From NCBI GenBank assembly GCA_013314855.1, contig JABUEW010000039.1, positions 1-33,103 of the forward strand: a stretch of 33,103 nucleotides of DNA, in the 5' to 3' direction. This document shows, piece by piece, positions 6,899-15,437 of the stretch (its first letter is position 1; each line of letters starts with the position of its first letter). This stretch comes from Bacillota bacterium (GTDB taxonomy: Bacteria > Bacillota > Clostridia > Acetivibrionales > DUMC01). A program made the translations under genes and the position numbers. The notes under the pieces are model-generated. The model saw only the letters and a list, made by a program, of their open reading frames with translations. It made no database searches and was not told the origin of the DNA.

Positions 6899-8230
6899 TC
6901 ATTTCTGGACTTTTTTCTGCAATATAAATATTATGTATGTAGATATTAGCATTATACCGGCAGTAAGTAAAAGAATATATTGTTTATTCTGCATTCCTAT
7001 TCCCAATAACATAATTCTGCATCCTTCTGTAAGGCGGATAAACTCCTTTCCCAGTAAAACTCCTATAAAAGCAGCCAAATTATTCATTGCCGCATAAAAG
7101 CCGATATAATTTGTCTGGTTGCCCTCAGGAATATTTATGTAAGGTATATTTGAAAAAGTAAGATTTATTCCTGCAGCAATGGTAAAAGCATATATTGTAG
7201 AAACAGGGTATAAAATTAATGTGTCTTTAGTTACAAAAGAAAGGCCTATATAATATAGTACGTATAGGCCCATTGACATATGTAGAGCCTTGAACCAAGA
7301 CGTTTTCCTGATTATTCTTGACCATACGGGTGTAAAAAATACTAATACAGGTATGTTTAACATGTTTATAAAATTTAAATAGGAATAGTTGACATTCAAG
7401 TCTTTTAATAAATATATGCTGAAATAAGGTCCCGGTATATTTGCTGACAAACTCCACAAACAAGCAATTAGGACTGTTATTAGGTATTTTTTTTCCTTGA
7501 AGGGGCTTACAAATATATTAATCAGATTAACCTGAATATCTGACTTTTTATTTGAGTATTCCTTAACTTTGGACAACAAGTACAAATCTATTGAAGCTGT
7601 AATAACAGCCACAATCCTTAAGATTAAAAGGCCTTTCAACTCATTGCCGAATACTTTGTAATAATCAACAATGCCGCTGCCGATTAATATTACGGAATAT
7701 ACTATTATACCACTGGTAACCCTGTAAAAGGAAAAGAACTTGGCTCTCACCTCATCAGGTATGCTTTTTATATGCCATATACTAAACCCTGGGGCTAAAA
7801 TTGCATTAACAATATTTAGCAGTAATATTACTGATATTATTATTGTAAGTTTTATATTATCAGAAGAGCTCAGAAATGGTATAAACCCTATAACTACAAT
7901 GTTAAAGAAATAAATTATCCCCCTGCCGATAAGTAATATTTTCTTCCTGCTCTCAAATCTTTCAAGCAAAAGTGGCGACAATACCTGAAACATATTACCG
8001 ACAAGGCCTGCCATTGTAACTAATCCCATAAACGAGTCATCAGCTCTCATAAGAAGCAAAAAACCTGTTAAAAAAATGCCTCCTATCATATTGTTTGTAG
8101 TCTCTGCAGCATAAGAGGCAAGAGCAATATTTTTACGGCTTATGGCTTTTTCGTCGGTTGCATCATAACCTATAAGCAACTTCAGCTTTGTCAAAAGCGA
8201 ATCGATTAATGTTTTAAGCCTTATATTCAT
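6899..8230 (-). CDS. MFS transporter
   Basis: A 443-residue protein with about twelve hydrophobic segments and a charged central loop around residues 205-235, the layout of a major facilitator. The segment LLLERFESRKKILLIGRG resembles the conserved MFS loop 2-3 region that carries basic residues. An ATG at 8228-8230 with GAGGT 5 nt upstream is preferred over the preceding in-frame TTG. Substrate cannot be assigned. It is the first gene of a pair with cca, separated from rodA by 129 nt, so it could have its own promoter or be read through from rodA. Confidence 0.82.
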   Translation of the reverse strand: MNIRLKTLIDSLLTKLKLLIGYDATDEKAISRKNIALASYAAETTNNMIGGIFLTGFLLLMRADDSFMGLVTMAGLVGNMFQVLSPLLLERFESRKKILLIGRGIIYFFNIVVIGFIPFLSSSDNIKLTIIISVILLLNIVNAILAPGFSIWHIKSIPDEVRAKFFSFYRVTSGIIVYSVILIGSGIVDYYKVFGNELKGLLILRIVAVITASIDLYLLSKVKEYSNKKSDIQVNLINIFVSPFKEKKYLITVLIACLWSLSANIPGPYFSIYLLKDLNVNYSYLNFINMLNIPVLVFFTPVWSRIIRKTSWFKALHMSMGLYVLYYIGLSFVTKDTLILYPVSTIYAFTIAAGINLTFSNIPYINIPEGNQTNYIGFYAAMNNLAAFIGVLLGKEFIRLTEGCRIMLLGIGMQNKQYILLLTAGIMLISTYIIFILQKKVQK

Positions 8231-8359
8231 CAAGACCTCACGTTATTCAATATTAACTATAAACCTACCATAACTCAGTAACAATATAATTATAATTGCA
8301 TCATTAAGGAATAGCAAGCAAAAATATTTGTTACAACCCTTCACCATCAGAATATAAAA

Positions 8360-9523
8360 TTACTGCTGATTCGAAAACATCGCCCTTTTTCTTCTCATGG
8401 ATACACTTAATACAATTCCTATAGAAATGTAATTTGTTACCATAGCACTGCCCCCGGCACTGATAAAAGGAAGAGGAAGGCCTGTTAGCGGAAGCAATCT
8501 CAAACACATGCCAATATTCTGCAAAGATTGATATGCCAACATGCCGGTTAAACCTACCACTAAAAAAGAACCATAATAGTCCCTTGAGTTCCTTGCAACA
8601 TGGATGCATCTTAATATGATAAACAGTATTAATGTTATTATCAGGACTGAACCTATAAAACCAAGTTCTTCTCCAATAACACTAAAAATCATATCCGATT
8701 CCCTTACGGGGACACCTCCAATATGCGGAGGCGTCTGTGTCTGTATACCTTTATATAGACCGCTACCATAGATTCGTCCCGAACCAATAGCTATTTGTGC
8801 CCTGTCTAACTGATAACTTGCCCCTCCAGGGTCAAAACCGGGAGAAATAAATTCCAGTATTCTCTTTTTTCTTTGTTCATTCAAGGTAAAAAACCATAAA
8901 AATGGTGTAGTGAAGAGTAAAGTTCCTACTGCAATAAATATGTGCTTATATTTAACTCCGCAAATATAGATCATTATAAAAAAGGCTATAAAGAAAACTA
9001 TTGCCATACCATAATCCGGTTGTTTTATTATTAATCCTATCATTAAAAGAAAGTAAATAATAAGTTTTATTATATTTTTATTAACTTCCTGTCCTTCTTT
9101 TATTCTTTCAAGGAAAGCTGAAAGTAGAATAACCAATGTAATTTTTGATAATTCTGCAGGTTGAAAAGAAATGCTAAAGCCTCCTATTACAGGTATAATT
9201 ATCCAACTATTGCTACCCACTTCTTTATAACCTACTCCTATGAAGAGCACAAGCATAAGTAAGCCAATAGAAACAAGATACAAGATGAATGCTATAGATT
9301 TGAAGTTATTGTAATCAAAGGCACTAATTACCAGTGAAGCAATTACACCAATAATTACACTAACAATTTGTGTTTTCATTATACTTCCGCCGCCGGGCAT
9401 GGAAAGGGTTGCGCTGTTTAAAACTACAAGCCCTATTATAGAAAGTATAAGCACACTTATAAATAAAATGTAATCAAATTGCTTAAGATAATTAACCCCT
9501 TTAATTTTTTCAATAAAATACAT
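8360..9523 (-). CDS. rodA: RodA/FtsW (SEDS) peptidoglycan glycosyltransferase
   Basis: 387 residues with about ten transmembrane helices. SEDS proteins polymerise lipid II into glycan strands together with a class B PBP. Conserved pieces are QPAELSKI, VPVRESDMIFSVIGEELGF (with the invariant Asp and Glu of the large loop) and LLPLTGLPLPFISAGGSAM near the C-terminus. The usual GMNIGLLP is GMCLRLLP here. AGAGG lies 6 nt before the ATG at 9521-9523; a GTG two codons earlier is less likely. The non-septal RodA assignment rests on the overall resemblance and on proximity to lgt rather than division genes; SpoVE/FtsW paralogues cannot be excluded. It starts 15 nt after lgt. Confidence 0.85.
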   Translation of the reverse strand: MYFIEKIKGVNYLKQFDYILFISVLILSIIGLVVLNSATLSMPGGGSIMKTQIVSVIIGVIASLVISAFDYNNFKSIAFILYLVSIGLLMLVLFIGVGYKEVGSNSWIIIPVIGGFSISFQPAELSKITLVILLSAFLERIKEGQEVNKNIIKLIIYFLLMIGLIIKQPDYGMAIVFFIAFFIMIYICGVKYKHIFIAVGTLLFTTPFLWFFTLNEQRKKRILEFISPGFDPGGASYQLDRAQIAIGSGRIYGSGLYKGIQTQTPPHIGGVPVRESDMIFSVIGEELGFIGSVLIITLILFIILRCIHVARNSRDYYGSFLVVGLTGMLAYQSLQNIGMCLRLLPLTGLPLPFISAGGSAMVTNYISIGIVLSVSMRRKRAMFSNQQ

Positions 9524-9538
9524 AAACACCCTCTGTCC

Positions 9539-10621
9539 CTATCTTTCGGTAATTTCTTTACCGGTATCATCCTTAGGCGCTTCCTTACGCTCTTTCTCAT
9601 CCTCTATCTTATTCTCTTCCTCAATCTCAATCTCAATCTCTATCTCATTTTCTTTCCCATCCCCCATCTCGTCCACTTCCTCGACCGTTATCTCATCCAT
9701 GTCCTCTTTTTCTTTCTGCAATTCTTTCAGTATCTCTCCATAACTGCTTGTACCCAATTCCACAACTTCATCTTCACCGGTTAAAGCCGTTTTCTTTCTC
9801 CTTATAAAAAGCACAACAGCAAAAGTTATTGCAAAAACAAGTGAAAGTACCTGAGAAATTCTCTGGTTTCCCATCATTAAGCTATCTGTCCTTAAACCTT
9901 CTATCCATGCCCGTCCAATTCCGTATAAAATCATATATAGGAAAAAAACTTCACCATTTATCTTTTTATGTTTTCTGTACCATATAAGTATTAAGAAAAC
10001 TCCTAAATCCCATAACGACTCATATAAAAATGTAGGATGTACCGGTTTGGATGGATCGACATATATTCCCATTTGTGCAAGCTTTTGAGCATTAATAGTC
10101 AATTCATTCCTGATGCTATCACTGGTCATTCCCCATGGCAAACTGGTATTCACGCCGTAAGCTTCCTGGTTTACAAAATTGCCCCATCTGCCGATGGCTT
10201 GGGCCATGGGAAGGTAAGGTATGCCAAAATCAAATAGTTTTAAAATATTAATTTTCTTTACTTTTGCAAAAATAAATGCCACAATAAGGCCTGCTATAAT
10301 CCCTCCATAAATTGCAAGGCCCCCTTTGCGTATATTAATAATATCTAAAAAGTTACCCTTGAACTCATCCCAACTGAAGGCCACATAATAAAGACGTGCG
10401 CCGATTATGCCTGCAGGAGTAAGATATAATACCAAATCAATAATATTATCCGGCTCAATTCCATATTTGCTGCTGTGCTTTATGGCCAACAAAACTGCTA
10501 AAAGAAATCCGAAGGCAATAATAATTCCATACCAGTAAATAGGCTTTCCAAATATATAAAAAGCTTCCCTGCTAACAGGTATTCGTAAGCCCCACAGTCC
10601 TGGAAATTCAATGATACTCAT
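9539..10621 (-). CDS. lgt: Prolipoprotein diacylglyceryl transferase with acidic C-terminal tail
   Basis: Transfers diacylglycerol from phosphatidylglycerol to the lipobox Cys of prolipoproteins in the cytoplasmic membrane. The Lgt signature GRWGNFVNQEAYG is at 144-156, HPTFLYES at 195-202, and GRAWIEGLRTDS at 237-248; about seven membrane helices end near 274. The family normally stops close to residue 275-285. Here a highly charged, Glu-rich cytoplasmic tail of about 80 residues follows (280-360), with an EIEIEIEIE run. AAGGGGGAT precedes the ATG. It sits between the M16 pair and rodA with gaps of 32 and 15 nt, so it is in one operon with them. At least two substrates, the FMN lipoprotein and the peptide/sugar-binding lipoprotein, lie in this window. 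Confidence 0.95.
   Translation of the reverse strand: MSIIEFPGLWGLRIPVSREAFYIFGKPIYWYGIIIAFGFLLAVLLAIKHSSKYGIEPDNIIDLVLYLTPAGIIGARLYYVAFSWDEFKGNFLDIINIRKGGLAIYGGIIAGLIVAFIFAKVKKINILKLFDFGIPYLPMAQAIGRWGNFVNQEAYGVNTSLPWGMTSDSIRNELTINAQKLAQMGIYVDPSKPVHPTFLYESLWDLGVFLILIWYRKHKKINGEVFFLYMILYGIGRAWIEGLRTDSLMMGNQRISQVLSLVFAITFAVVLFIRRKKTALTGEDEVVELGTSSYGEILKELQKEKEDMDEITVEEVDEMGDGKENEIEIEIEIEEENKIEDEKERKEAPKDDTGKEITER
9620..9647 (-). repeat. Hexanucleotide repeat coding Glu-Ile in the lgt tail
   Basis: Tandem GAGATT/GAGATA units on the coding strand encode the EIEIEIEIE run of the Lgt tail. Unit length is a multiple of three, so slippage would change tail length without a frameshift. Confidence 0.7.
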
Positions 10622-10653
10622 ATTTTATCCCCCTTTTTCAATGGTTTCATATT

Positions 10654-11934
10654 TTATATACCCTGTATAACTGACACGGCAAACCGGTCAAGGTTAAAGT
10701 GCCCTTTCATTACATGATTCAAATACTCAAGGTTTATTTTATCATAAATATTAAAATAATCAAATATATTAATACCCTTAAAATATCCGGATATAAACAT
10801 TTCTGAAACTTTTTCCAGTGAATTGAACCAGCGAATTAATTTACCATATAAAGACTTTTTAACCCTTTGAAAGTCCTCCTTATTAAGGCCGTCTTTTAAC
10901 AAAAAGCAAACTGTATCTATTATTTTTTCCTTAACCTTGCCAGGTTCTATTGACTCTCCACCAATTGTTGAATATGCATAATTTTCCTCAGCAGTATAAT
11001 CAAACTCAAATGTATTATTTATAAGTCCTTCTTCATAAAGCTTATTATATAATTGTGAGCTTCTTCCCATAAAAATCTCCAGCAGGATTTTTACTGCAAT
11101 TTCTCTCATTAAAAGCTCCTCACCTTTCAAGTTATAAGTATCATCCTTAAAACCCATCTGGAATATGGGGGTTGCAACCGGCATTTTTTCTTCAATATAT
11201 TCTCTATTAATCTCCTTTGGTTCTTCAGGAAACAACCTCTTTATTTTGCCGATTTTGTGCTTTTTGCTAATACTTGATTCAATCCGGTTAAATACCCTTT
11301 CTTCATCCACATCACCAATTACAAAAATAACCATATTTGAAGGATGGTAAAATATATTATAACATTTATATAACATCTCTTTGTCAATTTTTTCAATACT
11401 TTCGTGGTTTCCTACTATATCATTTTTTACAGGATTCATTACATATAATGACTCCAGCAAATTGAAAAAAGCCCTCCATCCCGGATTATCCCTAAACATA
11501 TTTATTTCCTGTTTAATAATATCTTTTTCTTTTTCCACACCCAATTCAGTAAAATATGGATTTTGAACAAAGCTTAAGAGCAATCCAAGATTTTCATCAA
11601 ACCTTTCGGTACATGAAAATAAATAAACGGTCTTATTAAAGCTTGTATAGGCATTTGGACTTGAACCCAGTTCAGAAAACTTGTCCATTATACTTCCTTC
11701 TTTCTGGTCAAACAACTTATGTTCTAAAAAATGTGCTATCCCTTCAGGCATTTTTATTGTATTATTATCATAAGGATCTATAAACTCATTATTAATTGAC
11801 CCGTAATGGGTAGCAAAAACAGTATATTTCTTTGAATAACCCTTTTTAGGGATAACAAAAGCATTTAAACCACTATCATGCCTATATTTATGCATTACCT
11901 CGCCTATTTTATCGAATTTAAGTGTTTCCTGCAT
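10654..11934 (-). CDS. M16 family zinc peptidase, catalytic partner (YmfH-like)
   Basis: About 426 residues. The inverted zinc-binding motif HFLEH (68-72) of M16 peptidases is intact, followed by the downstream acidic residues in EKEKDIIKQEINM. The fold has the two-domain M16B layout. I chose the ATG at 11932-11934: AGGAGG lies 12 nt upstream and overlaps the previous gene's TAG. The in-frame ATG at 11961 has only a weak site. The preceding gene is a second M16 protein lacking the motif, so the two probably form a heterodimer as in YmfF/YmfH and AlbE/AlbF of Bacillus. Related pairs process peptides. Here the pair sits at the end of the ribF block next to lgt, a placement I recall as common in clostridia, and its substrate is unknown. 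Confidence 0.87.
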   Translation of the reverse strand: MQETLKFDKIGEVMHKYRHDSGLNAFVIPKKGYSKKYTVFATHYGSINNEFIDPYDNNTIKMPEGIAHFLEHKLFDQKEGSIMDKFSELGSSPNAYTSFNKTVYLFSCTERFDENLGLLLSFVQNPYFTELGVEKEKDIIKQEINMFRDNPGWRAFFNLLESLYVMNPVKNDIVGNHESIEKIDKEMLYKCYNIFYHPSNMVIFVIGDVDEERVFNRIESSISKKHKIGKIKRLFPEEPKEINREYIEEKMPVATPIFQMGFKDDTYNLKGEELLMREIAVKILLEIFMGRSSQLYNKLYEEGLINNTFEFDYTAEENYAYSTIGGESIEPGKVKEKIIDTVCFLLKDGLNKEDFQRVKKSLYGKLIRWFNSLEKVSEMFISGYFKGINIFDYFNIYDKINLEYLNHVMKGHFNLDRFAVSVIQGI

Positions 11935-11950
11935 AATACTACTTTTCCTC

Positions 11951-13300
11951 CTATTGTCCATTTGATGCCAGGAAATAAATTGTGTCTAACTCTATTTTTT
12001 TTGAAACATTTATAACATCTTCTATTGAAACCCTTTTTATTTTGTCTGCCAATGTTTGAAAGTTGTCATTTGTAGTTGCAAGTATTTGACTAAAATAATA
12101 ATCGGTTATTTTTAACTGATTATCTTTAAGGAAGCCTATACCTGTTTCAATTGACTTTATAGCTGATTCATGTTCATACTGGGTAATATTGCCTGATTTT
12201 ATACTATCAATCTGTTTTAATATAATATCAACAGCTCTATTTCTATCTTTAATCTCTATCCCACAGGTAATCAACAATAAACCTTTGAATTTCTCCAATT
12301 GTGAAAATATATAATAAGCGAGACCCGCTTCCTCTCTTACTTTCTGAAACAACTTTGAATACACTCCTCCCCCCAATATGCTGTCGAAAACTATAAGAGG
12401 ATAATAATCCTTTTCTGTCGGTAATACATTCGTTCTAAAACCCAAAGACAATTTAGCCTGGTTAACAGCCATGTGCTCTGTTACTTGCTTTACTTCCTCT
12501 ACTTTATTACTTTCAGCAAGGAAATATTCTCCGTTATATTTATTATTATTATTATTATCTTTTTCCCCATTGTGCCGTATTTTTAAAAGGTTTTGCTTTA
12601 TCCATTCCAGTTTTTCTATTGGAACATCTCCAGTTACAAATACCTTTAACGGGTAATTGTCAATAATATTTTTATAATGTTCATATAGGCTGCTTTCTGA
12701 TACTTCTTTCAACCCTGATATATCTCCATAATCATAAATTCCAAAAGGCTCATCTTTACACATTTCTTCAAAGCATCTTTCTATTGCATATTGTACCTTG
12801 TCGTTCACTCTTCTTTCAATGAGCCTTTTAAGACTTTCCTTTTCCTGTACAACATATTCCCTTTTGAAAATACCATTTTCAATTACCGGACTAGTAATAA
12901 TATCGACTATCAATTCAAAAGGTTTTTTAAAAAAATCTTTCATATCGGCCACATATTTTTCAGCGATACATTCGGTATGAAAATATATTACGTGGTATTC
13001 CCCTTTTTTAGCCACGCCACAATCAAAAGATCCCCCATAGAGTTCTTCCAGCCGTAAAGATATGTCAGACATGGTGGGGTAACTTTTGCAGCCCCGCCTT
13101 AAAACAGCAGGTACTAACGCATTTTTTGAAACAGTATCTTTAGAAAGAGTATCAATAAAGAAAAAACTAATAGTAATCGTTTTAAACTTTCTAACAGGTA
13201 TATAATACACTTCTATATTATTAAAAGAACAAAGCCTTTCAGCATTTTCTTCCTTGAGTATATCTTCCGCAACAAGTATATCTGCCACCAAACCATTCAC
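11951..13300 (-). CDS. M16 family peptidase-like subunit without zinc motif (YmfF-like)
   Basis: 449 residues with the M16 fold. ALVPAVLRRGCKSYP stands where HxxEH would be, so it cannot bind zinc in the canonical way. The C-terminal half keeps features of the second domain (LGFRTNVLPTEKDYYPLIVFDSILGGG...SKLFQKVREEAGLAYYIFS). This is the expected non-catalytic partner of the next gene. The start is unsure: the first in-frame candidate is GTG at 13298-13300 with AAGGA only 2 nt away, while TTG at 13289-13291 or GTG at 13286-13288 have better spacing. No ATG exists near the N-terminus. A 78-nt AT-rich gap without an obvious hairpin separates it from ribF. Confidence 0.85.
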   Translation of the reverse strand: MNGLVADILVAEDILKEENAERLCSFNNIEVYYIPVRKFKTITISFFFIDTLSKDTVSKNALVPAVLRRGCKSYPTMSDISLRLEELYGGSFDCGVAKKGEYHVIYFHTECIAEKYVADMKDFFKKPFELIVDIITSPVIENGIFKREYVVQEKESLKRLIERRVNDKVQYAIERCFEEMCKDEPFGIYDYGDISGLKEVSESSLYEHYKNIIDNYPLKVFVTGDVPIEKLEWIKQNLLKIRHNGEKDNNNNNKYNGEYFLAESNKVEEVKQVTEHMAVNQAKLSLGFRTNVLPTEKDYYPLIVFDSILGGGVYSKLFQKVREEAGLAYYIFSQLEKFKGLLLITCGIEIKDRNRAVDIILKQIDSIKSGNITQYEHESAIKSIETGIGFLKDNQLKITDYYFSQILATTNDNFQTLADKIKRVSIEDVINVSKKIELDTIYFLASNGQ

Positions 13301-13378
13301 TTCCTTGATTTTACAGGTTATGCTAGTCTATGTATGTGTTATTAATATTTCCATATTGAAAGAAAATATAATCATACT

Positions 13379-14299
13379 TTAATAATACTTTGCCTTCAAG
13401 ACATCGGATTTAATCTGGCGGACAAGTTCCTCCCTATTGTTGAATTTTTTTTCATTTCTAATTTTTTTAATAAAAAATACTTCAATACGTTTTTGGTATA
13501 TATCTTCATTAAAATCTAATATATAGGTCTCTACATTTACTTTAGTACTTCCGGTTTTTATTGTTGGATTTGTACCTATATTTGTGATACTTTTATATAA
13601 CTTTCCGTCCAAAAGAGTCTTTGTTATATATACTCCACAAGCAGGCAAAAGCAGATATTCTTCCGGACTAATATTTGCCGTTGGAAATCCAAGTTCACTC
13701 CCTATACGTTTTCCCGATTCCACTAAACCTGTTATTGAATAATGCCTTCCAAGAAAATAAAAGGCTTTTTCCATATCACCCCTGGCCAAATACTCCCGAA
13801 TTAGTGTGCTGCTGACAATTTCATCATTTACTTTAATTGGAGGTATTATTATAACCCGAAAATTATATTTTTCGCCCAACTCCTTAAGTAAATCGGCATT
13901 GCCTCGCCCTTTATACCCAAAAGTATAATCAAACCCTGCTACTGCAAGCTTAATGTTCAGATTACCTACTAAAACATCCTTCACAAATTCTTCCGGTTCC
14001 AGTTTGGAAAAAGGCTCATCAAAGTCTTCATAAAATAGATAGTCAAGAGGCAGATTATTTAGTATTTCAGCCTTCTTCTCCACAGTAATTAGTAAAGGAG
14101 TAACCAATTTTTTCTTTAAAATGTTATCAGGGTGTTTTGTAAATGTATAGACCATTGAATGTAAATCATGAAGTTTGCACTCATTTATTAGAACATTAAT
14201 TAAAGTTATGTGGCCAATATGAAGCCCATCAAAATTACCCAACCCAACTCCTAATGGTTTAGTAGACAATGTATTATTAATATTACTTATAACCTCCAT
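13379..14299 (-). CDS. ribF: Bifunctional riboflavin kinase / FAD synthetase
   Basis: 306 residues, the usual length. Converts riboflavin to FMN and then FAD. The N-terminal nucleotidyltransferase domain shows GNFDGLHIGH (21-30) and SSTLIREYL (163-171). The C-terminal flavokinase domain starts at about 184 (GRHYSITGLVESGKRIGSELGFPTANI), with PTAN at 206-209. AAAGGAG is 8 nt before the ATG. It follows truB by 37 nt, as in most Firmicutes. It supplies the flavins used by the flavin reductase, the FMN lipoprotein and the FrdA-like flavoprotein elsewhere in the window. Confidence 0.96.
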   Translation of the reverse strand: MEVISNINNTLSTKPLGVGLGNFDGLHIGHITLINVLINECKLHDLHSMVYTFTKHPDNILKKKLVTPLLITVEKKAEILNNLPLDYLFYEDFDEPFSKLEPEEFVKDVLVGNLNIKLAVAGFDYTFGYKGRGNADLLKELGEKYNFRVIIIPPIKVNDEIVSSTLIREYLARGDMEKAFYFLGRHYSITGLVESGKRIGSELGFPTANISPEEYLLLPACGVYITKTLLDGKLYKSITNIGTNPTIKTGSTKVNVETYILDFNEDIYQKRIEVFFIKKIRNEKKFNNREELVRQIKSDVLKAKYY

Positions 14300-14336
14300 A
14301 GGTTCTTCTCCTTTAGTGCTCCTTTATAATATTGAT

Positions 14337-15230
14337 TTATACAAACATTTTTTTAGGTTTTAAATAATACCTGCCATTTTTTATTATTACTTCACCCAAT
14401 GCAAGAAAATCATTTCTTTCATTATATACCCTTACCGGAAAACCAACATCAAAATCATTTTTATCCTTAACTATGGGTATGAAATTCCCATTTTTAAATT
14501 TCTTTTCATTCAAGCTATTTAAATAGAAACTTTTAAAATTTTTGAAAATTTCATCAACCTTTAAGAATAACTCATGCATTTTACCGTTTTTATTTGCCTG
14601 CAAGATTTCTTCCAGGGTAAAGGCAGACTCAATATGAAATATTCCTGCCCTTTTTCGTATAAGAAATGACATGTGCCCCCCACAACCTAAACTATCTCCA
14701 ATATCAGAGCACAGTGTCCTTATATATGTACCCTTTGAACAGGTTACATCAAAAAGCACCTTATTTTTCTCTATATTAATAAGGTTTATTGAATAAATCT
14801 CAACTTTTCTTGGCTTCCGTTCTATACTTTTTCCTCCTCTTGCAATCTCGTAAAGCCTTCTGCCTTCTACTCTGACGGCAGAGTACATAGGAGGTGTCTG
14901 GTATATTTTTCCAATAAAACTCTTCAAGGCTTGAGTTATTTGCTGCTCAGATACTAGAACCTTTTTTACAGCAATAACGTTCCCTGAAGAATCCTGTGTA
15001 TCTGTCGAAATACCTAAAGTAAGCTCAGCTCTATACACCTTTTCCATATTCATTATATACTCAATAACTTTAGTAGCTCTACCCGTACATATCGGTAAAA
15101 CACCGGCAGCACCCGGATCAAGTGTACCGGTATGGCCAATTTTCTTTTCTTTTAATATACCCCTCAAGTATGCAACCACATCAAAAGATGTCATACCTGG
15201 AGGTTTTAAAACATTCAGTAAACCGTTTAT
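14337..15230 (-). CDS. truB: tRNA pseudouridine(55) synthase, apparently started at AUA
   Basis: Makes pseudouridine 55 in the T-loop of tRNAs. The catalytic Asp lies in HTGTLDPGAAGVLP (about residue 38), and a PUA domain closes the C-terminus (GFPVRVYN...LKPKKMFV). The first ATG in frame (15192-15194) falls inside the conserved N-terminal motif LLNVLKPPGMTSFDVV and would delete its first half. The frame continues upstream through NGLLNVLKPPG to an ATA at 15228-15230, exactly where family members have their initiator Met, with GGGGG 7 nt before it. Between there and the upstream in-frame stop there is no ATG, GTG or TTG; the only other near-cognate is CTG at 15216-15218, which is poorly spaced. 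The full length from ATA is 297 residues. The start is therefore inferred to be AUA, or the base is a mutation or sequence error. Confidence 0.9.
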   Translation of the reverse strand: MNGLLNVLKPPGMTSFDVVAYLRGILKEKKIGHTGTLDPGAAGVLPICTGRATKVIEYIMNMEKVYRAELTLGISTDTQDSSGNVIAVKKVLVSEQQITQALKSFIGKIYQTPPMYSAVRVEGRRLYEIARGGKSIERKPRKVEIYSINLINIEKNKVLFDVTCSKGTYIRTLCSDIGDSLGCGGHMSFLIRKRAGIFHIESAFTLEEILQANKNGKMHELFLKVDEIFKNFKSFYLNSLNEKKFKNGNFIPIVKDKNDFDVGFPVRVYNERNDFLALGEVIIKNGRYYLKPKKMFV

Positions 15231-15252
15231 ATTAAAACCCCCATTCTTCCTT

Positions 15253-15437
15253 TTATCACGCTTTTCATATTAACTTACATGACCTCCGGTCACAAATATC
15301 AATGAAAAGCGTCAGAAGCGAGCAGTGCTAGGAAAACGAGGCGCAAAAACCGGAGCATATGTGGGTATATGTGAGGATTTTTGCGCCCGAAGTTTGACAA
15401 CGCAATGCGACGCTTATCACGCTTTTCATATTAACTT
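15253..15437. repeat. 24-bp direct repeats bracketing the nrnA-truB spacer
   Basis: Identical 24-nt copies lie at 15253-15276 and 15414-15437, 137 nt apart. The right copy contains the nrnA stop codon (15431-15433), so the left copy duplicates the nrnA 3' end and just beyond. The pattern looks like an insertion that duplicated its target, or a recombination by-product of the palindromic element between them. Confidence 0.8.
15302..15429. repeat. Palindromic intergenic element (about 128 bp, MITE- or REP-like)
   Basis: The ends are perfect 11-bp inverted repeats, ATGAAAAGCGT (15302-15312) and ACGCTTTTCAT (15419-15429). A second copy of AGCGTC/GACGCT lies just inside. The core is a long hairpin: GGCGCAAAAACC (15340-15351) against GGATTTTTGCGCC (15375-15387), with a further CATATG...ATATG pairing at the top. 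There is no room for a transposase. It is more GC-rich than its surroundings. It resembles from memory the dispersed GGCGCAAAAATCC-type hairpin elements of many clostridial genomes. As RNA in the nrnA-truB transcript it would fold strongly and could affect processing or translation of truB. Confidence 0.75.
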
